A DNA stretch of 6,669 nt from Actinomycetota bacterium (lineage in GTDB: Bacteria; Actinomycetota; Actinomycetes; S36-B12; UBA10799). Of this stretch, positions 1 through 5,507 are shown piece after piece. The translations under genes and the position numbers were made by a program. The notes below the pieces were generated by a model. It ran no database searches. It worked only from the letters and a program-made list of their open reading frames with translations, and was not told where the DNA came from. Position 1 is the stretch's first letter. The number at the start of each line of letters is the position of its first letter. The stretch covers positions 14,335-21,003 of the forward strand of contig DMNR01000137.1 in the NCBI GenBank assembly GCA_003452655.1. Direction: 5' to 3'.

Positions 1-584
1 GCGCCGAAGATCATGATCGCGACGGCAAGGTATGACCCCATGGCGACTGACGCGAGAACGCCAACCGCCATCGCTCCGTTGATCACAGCATTCAGGATCG
101 TGAGCAACAGGAACGTGAGAAATGCTTCCCAAAACCAGACCCCGACGGTATCGACTTGCGGCGTCAAGTAGCCCATGTCCGCAAAGTCGCCGATCGTGTA
201 TCGCAAAACGATCACTGCGAATAATGCACCGAGGAACTGCGCCAAGATGTAACCCGGCACTCGCCTCCACGGAAATATCCCCCGCAGAGCAAGGGTTGAA
301 GTGATACAAGGGTTGAAGTGAGCGCCGGAGACGCGACCGAACGCAAGGATCAGGAAGAGAAGCGTGGCGCCAACCGCCACGGCCACAACTGGCGTCGATA
401 TCGCAGTGAACCTCGCGCCGATCACGGCCGACCCACACGCGACCAGCACCAAGATGAACGTTCCGCTGAACTCCCCGAGTAGACGCCGATACTCGAGCCT
501 GGGGTTCTGGAAGTTCTCGAGGTCTTGCTGCGATAGCGCGGGCAACGTCCGCAGTTGCTGCGCCTTTTCATCGGCTGAGGTCAT
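1..584 (-). CDS. Aquaporin / glycerol-facilitator (MIP family), 3' part missing
   Basis: This gene encodes an inner-membrane channel for water or small neutral solutes. I translated it from the ATG at 584; 194 codons are present before the window edge. A polar N-terminal tail of about 35 residues is followed by the first-helix motif GEFSGTF (37-43), a hydrophobic second helix (about 61-82), then GRVSGAHFNPCIT (83-95). That last motif is the first pore half-helix, with NPC in place of the usual NPA. Helix 3 is about 108-128 after the typical FPWRRVPGY, helix 4 about 149-168 carries the conserved E of WEAFLTF, and helix 5 runs to the edge. The second NPA box and helix 6 are off the window, so water and glycerol selectivity cannot be judged. 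GAAGGA lies 7 bases before the ATG and supports this start. The gene follows the amidohydrolase by 102 bases. A 15-bp direct repeat lies on the NPA box. Confidence 0.9.
   Translation of the reverse strand, partial: MTSADEKAQQLRTLPALSQQDLENFQNPRLEYRRLLGEFSGTFILVLVACGSAVIGARFTAISTPVVAVAVGATLLFLILAFGRVSGAHFNPCITSTLALRGIFPWRRVPGYILAQFLGALFAVIVLRYTIGDFADMGYLTPQVDTVGVWFWEAFLTFLLLTILNAVINGAMAVGVLASVAMGSYLAVAIMIFG
290..321. repeat. 15-bp perfect direct repeat, period 17, inside the aquaporin gene
   Basis: The 15-mer caagggttgaagtga occurs at 290-304 and again at 307-321, separated by two bases. It covers the codons for HFNPC and the residues just after. The period of 17 is not a multiple of three, so the two copies are read in different frames. 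The encoded segment still has the normal family length between NPA and ALRG, so this is not a simple net insertion. Confidence 0.85.
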
Positions 585-686
585 TACGCAATCCTTCGAT
601 CGTGCCGATCCCCGTCAATGCAGTGACCAGCAAACGGGCGTGTAGTTCCTGTTCGCACGTGAACCCCGGGAGGTCTCGGTCGGCGG

Positions 687-2414
687 TTAGCAGCACTTCG
701 ACTTTGCGGCCTGAGCCGCGAGATCCTTGTGTTCTGTTGGGTCGATCGCCTCGACCTGTGTGATGAATGCTTCAAGGTCGATCTTGCGTCCGCTCGACCA
801 CGTGCCGAGGACCTTGACTTGCTCAGCCAACGTGCTGATCTCGGCAACATATGGGTCGGCCGAAAGCTCGACGAAATCCGCGAGCTTGCCGACCTTGATC
901 GAACCAAGATCATGTTCACGACGCATATGGAACGCCGCGTTAATCGTGTGCCCTTTCAAAGCGTCATCGACTGTGATCGCTTGGTTGGGTCCGTGTAGCT
1001 CACCGGACGGGGTCTGGCGGGTCACCAAGCACTGAACGTCAAGAAGTGGGATCGCAGGCGCAACAGGACTGTCGGAATGGAAGGAGACCGTCGCGCCGGC
1101 CTTGATCGCGTCCCCTGCGGCAACCCACTGGCTGCCGATATCCGTGGGGAACAGCGTCCCATCAAGCAGGTCACCAACTTGGATGAACTGATAGGCAGCC
1201 ATCGGCGTCGCGACGCCTAGGGCGACCGCGCGCTTGAATTGGTCGGCACGCCCCGCGCTCCAATGTTCCACACGCCAACGGTGGTCGGTTCCCACAAGAT
1301 TGTGGCGGTGCAAGGCAGCCGCGTAGGCATCGAGAACGATGTCAACTGCGACATCGCCGTGGGCGTGAATGGCGAATTGGAGACCTGTGGCGGCGTACTT
1401 GTCGAGGATCTCGTCAAATTGGGCCCGCGTGTAGTTCATCATCGTCTCGCCGCCGGGGCCCAACGCGATCTGAGCATCCTTGGTCGTCTCGTTGTCGAGG
1501 TACGCAAACGAGGCCGCAAGCGTCCCGATGAACGTCGTGCCATCGGCCCACATCTTGATCCCGTTCTTCCACAACCGAGTCGCCGGGACCTTTGATTCCA
1601 GCGGAAGTCCACACTTTGGGTCGGTAGCAACGTGGTAGACGCCAATCCTTAGTGGCGTGTCATCAACTGACGCGAGAGCTTCGTAAGCGGGTAGCAGCGC
1701 GGTCGAATAGGAATTTTCGGCGCTCGTCGTGATGCCTGCCTGCGCGAGCGTGCGATACCAGCGGGCAGCAGACATAAGTGGATCTGGGATTGCCAGTGCT
1801 TGCACCTTCGATGATGCCGCCAAGACGGCACCAGTCTCGTAAGCGCGTCCATTGGACGTCCCATCGGCATTGCGCCCGAAGCGGGCGGCCGGGGGGTCCG
1901 CCGGTGGGCACTTGCCCTTCCATCCGTTGAGCGCAATCGTGGCGGAATTGAAGTAGGCCTCGTGCCCGGAGATATCTAGGATTACGGCAGGGCGAGTCGG
2001 GAAGAACTTGTCCAGTTCAATGTTCGTCAGTTCAGGGGCGCCTTGGTTCGCCCGATCTAAACCCCAACACAGCACGGGTTGACCGGCGGGCAAAGTCTTG
2101 TCGAGCTTCTTCCACAGTTCCTCAACGTCGGCGAAGGTGGCGAATCCCTGGCTGCCGGAGATCCAATGTGCGGGTTCCTCTGTGTATGTGCCCGCGACAA
2201 TGGGGTGACTGTGAGCCTCGATGAAGCCCGGCATTAGCACGGTGTCTCCGAGGTCGGTCACAGTGACGCCGGGCGCGGCTGCCTGACATTCGGCCAGGGT
2301 TCCGACCGCGACGATCTCACCAGTCGAGGTGTCCACCGCAACTGCCTGCGCTCGAGGCTGTTCGGGTTCCATCGTGATGATCGAAGATGCCTTGAGAATG
2401 AGGTTTGCAGTCAC
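687..2414 (-). CDS. Metal-dependent amidohydrolase, YtcJ-like (Amidohydro_3 family)
   Basis: This is a 575-residue cytoplasmic hydrolase of the amidohydrolase superfamily, expected to cleave an amide or related C-N bond; the substrate is unknown. An N-terminal beta segment (1-60) leads into MPGFIEAHSHP (61-71), which carries the H-x-H metal pair at 68 and 70. GIKMWADGT (285-293) has a conserved K and D, IHAHGD (349-354) and RVEH (381-384) supply further histidines, and FHSDSP (445-450) holds the usual catalytic aspartate D448. The C-terminal part has HTINAAFHMRREHDLGSIKVGKLADF-type residues (489-514), typical of this family. The start is GTG at 2414. GGGAG sits 5 bases upstream, and the family's usual N-terminus begins here. 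The frame is open for 63 more codons upstream, but that stretch looks like leader. There is no signal peptide. The protein ends in Lys-Cys-Cys. It is preceded by an SDR gene and followed by an aquaporin, all co-directional. Confidence 0.9.
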   Translation of the reverse strand: MTANLILKASSIITMEPEQPRAQAVAVDTSTGEIVAVGTLAECQAAAPGVTVTDLGDTVLMPGFIEAHSHPIVAGTYTEEPAHWISGSQGFATFADVEELWKKLDKTLPAGQPVLCWGLDRANQGAPELTNIELDKFFPTRPAVILDISGHEAYFNSATIALNGWKGKCPPADPPAARFGRNADGTSNGRAYETGAVLAASSKVQALAIPDPLMSAARWYRTLAQAGITTSAENSYSTALLPAYEALASVDDTPLRIGVYHVATDPKCGLPLESKVPATRLWKNGIKMWADGTTFIGTLAASFAYLDNETTKDAQIALGPGGETMMNYTRAQFDEILDKYAATGLQFAIHAHGDVAVDIVLDAYAAALHRHNLVGTDHRWRVEHWSAGRADQFKRAVALGVATPMAAYQFIQVGDLLDGTLFPTDIGSQWVAAGDAIKAGATVSFHSDSPVAPAIPLLDVQCLVTRQTPSGELHGPNQAITVDDALKGHTINAAFHMRREHDLGSIKVGKLADFVELSADPYVAEISTLAEQVKVLGTWSSGRKIDLEAFITQVEAIDPTEHKDLAAQAAKSKCC

Positions 2415-2419
2415 GTTTT

Positions 2420-2424
2420 CTCCC
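2420..2424 (-). promoter_or_regulatory. Ribosome binding site that fixes the amidohydrolase GTG start
   Basis: GGGAG on the minus strand lies 5 bases before the GTG at 2414. No comparable site precedes the ATG at the far end of the open frame (2603), so this site decides the start. Confidence 0.65.
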
Positions 2425-2453
2425 GGTGGACGAGTGCGATGGCTTCGAGAGGG

Positions 2454-2482
2454 AACGTAACGAAGCGGGCGGACGTGACCAA
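2454..2482 (-). promoter_or_regulatory. Candidate promoter for the amidohydrolase
   Basis: On the minus strand TTGGTC (2477-2482) and TACGTT (2454-2459, fits TAnnnT) are exactly 17 bases apart. They would start transcription about 30 bases before the GTG. Each hexamer matches only three of six consensus bases, so this is a weak call resting mainly on spacing and position in a 163-base gap. Confidence 0.28.
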
Positions 2483-2524
2483 AGAAAGCTCTGGAGTTCT
2501 GCAGTTTGTGCGTGGACGAATCCG

Positions 2525-2536
2525 TCACCCGGGTGA
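2525..2536. repeat. 12-bp perfect palindrome in the SDR-amidohydrolase gap
   Basis: TCACCCGGGTGA is a perfect palindrome lying 43 bases upstream of the candidate -35 box of the amidohydrolase. A further GGTGAA follows shortly after it. It could be an operator for a dimeric regulator, but no regulator gene is in the window and a 12-mer palindrome in GC-rich DNA may be chance. Confidence 0.25.
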
Positions 2537-2577
2537 AGGTCCAGGTGAAAACCGCGAGCCCGGCGAACCGACGAGTG

Positions 2578-3306
2578 CTAGTCGACCTGCAGGGTGTTGG
2601 CAATCACTACTTCTCGTACACAAACTGACTGCGGTTGGTCGTAGATGTAGCGGACCGCTTTGACAACAGCTTCGGCGTCGAGTGCGCCGCCGATGCTGCG
2701 CTTCCAGTCTTCGTAACCGGCGATGACGTCGGCCGAGGTCGTATGACCAAGTAATTCCGTCTCCACGGCGCCGGGAGCAACAATGGAAACTCGCACGTTC
2801 CTTCCGGCAACCTCGGACCGAAGGTTCTCCGAGATGCCGTGCACAGCGAACTTGCTACCGACGTACGCGACGTGGTTGGGGAACGTCTTGCGTCCCGCGA
2901 TCGAGCTTATGTTGATGACCGTGCCGTGCTGGCGCGGCAGCATCGAGTCCAGCGCGACGCGAGATCCATTGAGCACCCCGAGGACATTCACGTCGAGCAT
3001 TTGCGCCCACTCGGCAGGATCTTGCTCTTCCACCGGACTTAGCTTCATCACCCCGGCATTGTTGATCATCGCGTCGAGCGGACCGAATCTCTGCTCGGCC
3101 TGTGCCACGGCGCCCTGAACCGCCTCGAAGTCGACGACGTCGACCTTCGCGCAAATCGCTTCTGGCAACTCGAGGGCCTCGAGGCGTTCGATCCGCCTGG
3201 CCATCAGCAGAACGGGATGTCCGTCGGCAGAGAAGGACCGAGCCAGTGCGGCTCCGATCCCTGAACTCGCGCCGGTGATTGCGATCAGTCCACGGTTGTT
3301 TGCCAC
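2578..3306 (-). CDS. Short-chain dehydrogenase/reductase (classical SDR, likely NADP-dependent)
   Basis: This is a 242-residue cytoplasmic oxidoreductase that would interconvert an alcohol and a carbonyl group. The complete classical set is visible: TGASSGIG (11-18) for the dinucleotide, ARR (36-38) just after beta 2 suggesting NADP rather than NAD, NNAG (82-85), N107, S135 in NISS, Y148 and K152 in YVGSK, and PG (178-179). Y148 lies 13 residues after S135, as expected. Length fits the COG4221-type group; substrate cannot be told. The start is GTG at 3306, forced by the cofactor motif at residue 11. A weak AGGGT (3313-3317) lies 6 bases upstream. It reads in the same direction as the amidohydrolase 163 bases downstream and may share its pathway, but the gap leaves room for a separate promoter. 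Confidence 0.93.
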   Translation of the reverse strand: MANNRGLIAITGASSGIGAALARSFSADGHPVLLMARRIERLEALELPEAICAKVDVVDFEAVQGAVAQAEQRFGPLDAMINNAGVMKLSPVEEQDPAEWAQMLDVNVLGVLNGSRVALDSMLPRQHGTVINISSIAGRKTFPNHVAYVGSKFAVHGISENLRSEVAGRNVRVSIVAPGAVETELLGHTTSADVIAGYEDWKRSIGGALDAEAVVKAVRYIYDQPQSVCVREVVIANTLQVD

Positions 3307-3412
3307 CTGCTGACCCTAGCCACCCAGGTCCTGACAGGCCAACAGACTGGGACGCCACTGGTCCATCCGCGCGAATAGTACCTCTGTGTGTGGGGTGGCC
3401 CCTCGACCCTGA

Positions 3413-4348
3413 TCAGCGCAGCGAGGACGCGTACCGCAGGTACGGCACCTGGCCTGTGGAACTTGCCTCTATCGCCTTGGCAACGCGACGAGGGATGGGC
3501 GCCCACTTTGCTGGCATCTTGGCGGCCGCCGAGGGGTTGAGCGTGTAGATCAGAGCAAAGTTGACGATCCAGATAGACGGAACCATCGACATCCCGACCA
3601 TCTTCGTGGACTTGCCAACCTTCTTATTCGCCACCAGTTGTGCAGCACCGGAAATCTGTTGGGCCTTGTTGCCGTAGACAGCTTCGGCGGTGTACGCCGA
3701 TCGGTACAGCATGCGCAGTGCCTTCTTCGCGCCATTGGCCCGACACCACTGCCCGAGGTAGCCACCCGGTTCGATCACGGCGTTCACCTTGCGAGTAGGT
3801 GCACTCGAATTTGCTGGGCTCTCAAGCATGCCGCTCTTGTTGACCATCAATCCGTAGCTGGCCAGAACCGACGGGACTAGCTTTCCGTGGATCTTCGAAT
3901 ACAGCGGCCGTCCCACCGTGTTCGTCAGAATTCGAACGCTCTGGTCGACGAGTTTCGCGCTGGACCGATCGCCACCTTTGCCTCTGCCGGTGATAAACAG
4001 CCGATATTGCTTCTTCGTGAAGACGTTGGACTTCTTCAGCCCAATCTTCTTCGCAATCTCATCTGCCCGCCGCTGTCCGATCGCCTGATTGATCTGCCAC
4101 GAATGCGCGACCTGGGTAGGCGCCAACTTCTCGTAACGATGGACACCTGCGAACGGCTCAACGAATCCACTCTTGGTTGGTGTCTGGGAAGCTGCGCCAG
4201 CTGCACTTTGACCAGTCGTCTGAATTCCGACAGCGGCCACCACCGAGATGCACGTCAGCACTGTCACTGAGCTGACCTTGCTTCGCCGCATGGATGAGGT
4301 CCGCGCGGAGGACCGAGGTTCACATGGGGCGTTATCGACGCGATTCAT
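3413..4348 (-). CDS. Secreted protein of unknown function
   Basis: I do not recognise this 311-residue protein. It starts at ATG 4348, where GAGAGG stands 7 bases upstream; the frame is open for 28 more codons with no such site. A second ATG at 4291 (residue 20) has no ribosome site but would give a more usual signal peptide. The signal runs from a basic stretch (RRSK, 21-24) through a hydrophobic core (about 27-42) to a possible cleavage after AGA (50-52). Cys33 is inside the core and does not form a lipobox. The mature part is rich in Lys and Arg and has one cysteine (C202). A hydrophobic stretch (about 255-270, PSIWIVNFALIYTLNP) near the C-terminus could be a buried core or a membrane segment. 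No enzyme motif is visible. It follows the tRNA-fMet locus, and its start lies in a possible hairpin. Confidence 0.72.
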   Translation of the reverse strand: MNRVDNAPCEPRSSARTSSMRRSKVSSVTVLTCISVVAAVGIQTTGQSAAGAASQTPTKSGFVEPFAGVHRYEKLAPTQVAHSWQINQAIGQRRADEIAKKIGLKKSNVFTKKQYRLFITGRGKGGDRSSAKLVDQSVRILTNTVGRPLYSKIHGKLVPSVLASYGLMVNKSGMLESPANSSAPTRKVNAVIEPGGYLGQWCRANGAKKALRMLYRSAYTAEAVYGNKAQQISGAAQLVANKKVGKSTKMVGMSMVPSIWIVNFALIYTLNPSAAAKMPAKWAPIPRRVAKAIEASSTGQVPYLRYASSLR

Positions 4349-4402
4349 CTTCGATCCTCTCAGGAACTTTGCAGGCACCCAGTGTCGCTGAGGGATCGAA
4401 GA
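4348..4402 (-). promoter_or_regulatory. Leader hairpin that would pair the start site of the secreted-protein gene
   Basis: Bases 4348-4363 and 4388-4402 form 15 pairs with one bulged base (4358) around a 24-base loop. In the mRNA the 3' arm holds the GAGAGG ribosome site and the A of the AUG. The 5' arm can instead form a 5-bp hairpin (4393-4397 with 4404-4408), which would exclude the long one. This suggests switchable start access. Pairing is read directly; regulation is inference. Confidence 0.4.
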
Positions 4403-4451
4403 AGATCCACTCAAGCGAGCGTGCGCCAACAATGGTCACGCAACGCGTTCA

Positions 4452-4465
4452 TAGCGGGGGCAGGA
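4452..4465 (-). repeat. 14-base copy of the tRNA-fMet 3' end
   Basis: The sequence tagcgggggcagga at 4452-4465 is identical to 4566-4579, the 3' end of the tRNA gene, in the same orientation and 114 bases away, on the far side of the terminator. It may be a remnant of an integration site or of a partial tRNA copy; beyond 14 bases the match breaks down. Confidence 0.5.
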
Positions 4466-4520
4466 ACCGCCGCGCTCGCTACCGCTCGCAAGACGCGGCT
4501 CCCAAATCCTCACCAAGTCC

Positions 4521-4566
4521 ACTAACAAAAGAAGGACCCTCAAAAGAGGGTCCTTCTTTTGTTAGT
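4521..4566 (-). terminator. Intrinsic terminator of tRNA-fMet, 21-bp perfect hairpin
   Basis: Arms 4521-4541 and 4546-4566 are perfect inverted repeats around a 4-base loop. Each arm has a GC-rich core (GAAGGACCCTC) flanked by an A-tract on one side and a T-tract on the other, so it can stop transcription in both directions. It begins on the last base of the tRNA and would stop tRNA transcription, and any read-through from the membrane-protein genes upstream, before the secreted-protein gene. No plus-strand gene needs it. Confidence 0.88.
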
Positions 4567-4639
4567 AGCGGGGGCAGGATTTGAACCTGCGACCTCTGGG
4601 TTATGAGCCCAGCGAGCTACCGAGCTGCTCCACCCCGCG
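4566..4639 (-). tRNA. Initiator tRNA-fMet (CAT)
   Basis: A 74-nt cloverleaf on the minus strand with anticodon CAT at 4603-4605. It carries the initiator hallmarks: an unpaired first acceptor position (C1 against U72), three G-C pairs next to the anticodon loop (CTGGG...CCCAG), and an A11-U24 pair in the D arm. The T loop is the normal GGTTCAAATCC. CCA is not encoded; the DNA continues CTA. It delivers formyl-methionine for translation initiation. It lies 51 bases after the DUF6790-like gene and has its own likely promoter and terminator. Confidence 0.96.
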
Positions 4640-4650
4640 TCGGTGAGAGA

Positions 4651-4680
4651 AGTCTAGCCCAGCCTCCACAGCAGATGACA
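4651..4680 (-). promoter_or_regulatory. Likely promoter of tRNA-fMet
   Basis: TAGACT (minus strand, 4651-4656) fits the actinobacterial -10 pattern TAnnnT and ends 11 bases before the mature tRNA 5' end, giving a start near 4644 and a short leader. The -35 region is poor: TGTCAT at 4675-4680 with an 18-base spacer is the best I see. Confidence 0.42.
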
Positions 4681-4690
4681 GCCGGTCGAG

Positions 4691-5206
4691 CTAAACGTTG
4701 GTGAACGCCAACCCAAGAAGGATCGCCGCGTAGACCACCGGCACGGCGATATGCACGATCGGGCTGTTCCGATCCTCCGCGGACTTGTTCTTCCAGGACA
4801 TCGCGTGGACCAATGCCGCGCCAAGCATGTAGACACCCATCACGAGCACCACGGTTGCCTGCGCCTTGATTCCCCAGTTCAACGCCACGGTCACGATCGC
4901 GGCCACAGCTATCGCTAGGTTCGCGAACGCCACCTCCCACATCCACGAGGGATCTTGCGTCTCAAAGCCAAGGCGCGCTGCATCTCCTTGCCAGAGGAAG
5001 AAATGTCGAATAAATCCCGCGACGGTCGGGCCACCAACTGCGAGCAGACAGAAGATACCGAAGTTGCTTGCTCCACCAGAAAAACCAAAGTAGATCCCGA
5101 CGGCACCCAACGCATACGAGATCCACATCAGGATCTTCGCCACCTTCTGCTTCGAGGCGACGCTTGAATCTGGTGTTCCTTCAGTCAGCGACATGCTGAT
5201 GATCAT
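4691..5206 (-). CDS. DUF6790-like integral membrane protein
   Basis: A 171-residue membrane protein with four likely helices: about 25-42, 49-68, 92-110 and 117-136, with a further C-terminal one at about 150-168. The order of landmarks resembles the DUF6790 family from memory: IRHFFL (66-71) in place of the family's M/R-H-x-F-F, then WMWEVAFANLAIA (88-100), then a GAALVH motif (129-134). Biochemical function of that family is not known to me. The start at 5206 lacks a clear ribosome site; an ATG at 5194 (residue 5, MSLTEGT) is an equally good alternative. It follows the small membrane protein by 37 bases, so it probably belongs to the same transcript as the UPF0182 gene. Confidence 0.72.
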   Translation of the reverse strand: MIISMSLTEGTPDSSVASKQKVAKILMWISYALGAVGIYFGFSGGASNFGIFCLLAVGGPTVAGFIRHFFLWQGDAARLGFETQDPSWMWEVAFANLAIAVAAIVTVALNWGIKAQATVVLVMGVYMLGAALVHAMSWKNKSAEDRNSPIVHIAVPVVYAAILLGLAFTNV

Positions 5207-5243
5207 GACAGAACGAACTTGATCCTTTCCTGCTGAAAACTAC

Positions 5244-5507
5244 TCAATTCGACAACGCGGGAATGAGGATCAGCAGCCAGACACCGGACCATACGACGGT
5301 GACGACGATCCCAAAGACGAACGAGTTCTTGTCGACCTGACCGCCCGCTTCACGTGCCCGACGACGTGCAATCGACGCCATCGCGATCGCGATTGGACCC
5401 ATCACGATGCCCACAAACGGAAGGAATAGCCCGAATACCGCCAAGACAAATGCTCGGTCGTTGAGCTTGCCCGCCTTGGCTATCGCGTCAGCGTCAGCTG
5501 CGGTCAT
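5244..5507 (-). CDS. Small two-helix membrane protein
   Basis: An 87-residue protein with a short polar N-terminus, a hydrophobic helix with glycines (about 19-45, ending in the positive cluster RRRAR), a short hydrophilic loop and a second helix (about 62-85). The layout resembles DUF4190-type small membrane proteins, but the match is too general to name a function. Its ATG overlaps the TGA of the UPF0182 gene as ATGA and has no visible ribosome site of its own, so it is probably translated by coupling to that gene. The charge pattern predicts the loop on the cytoplasmic side. Confidence 0.8.
   Translation of the reverse strand: MTAADADAIAKAGKLNDRAFVLAVFGLFLPFVGIVMGPIAIAMASIARRRAREAGGQVDKNSFVFGIVVTVVWSGVWLLILIPALSN

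Noticed and set aside
364..645. 93-codon plus-strand open frame over the aquaporin start
   Set aside because: The minus-strand frame gives a clear MIP protein with a ribosome site; this is its shadow.
1239..1595. 118-codon plus-strand open frame antisense to the amidohydrolase
   Set aside because: It lies wholly inside a well-conserved gene, has no recognisable domain, and is expected from GC-rich codon use on the other strand.
2545..2580. Short CCG/CGG stem followed by TTTT after the SDR stop as a terminator
   Set aside because: The stem is only three pairs; too weak to call.
2415..2603. 63-codon in-frame extension upstream of the amidohydrolase, opening with an ATG at 2603
   Set aside because: It overlaps the 3' end of the SDR gene, has no family similarity and no ribosome site, while GGGAG is 5 bases before the GTG at 2414, where the normal family N-terminus begins.
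3307..3412. Small GGGGCCACCCC hairpin after the secreted-protein gene as a terminator
   Set aside because: Only four base pairs with a 3-base loop and no following T-run. The 106-base gap holds no other convincing signal; a TACTAT on the minus strand lacks a -35 partner.
4349..4432. 28-codon upstream extension of the secreted protein
   Set aside because: No ribosome site at 4432, and it would place the signal peptide far from the N-terminus; GAGAGG before 4348 is a much better start.
4294..4584. 96-codon plus-strand open frame through the leader and terminator
   Set aside because: It would read through a perfect terminator hairpin and into a tRNA gene, and the peptide is low in hydrophobic content with no domain.
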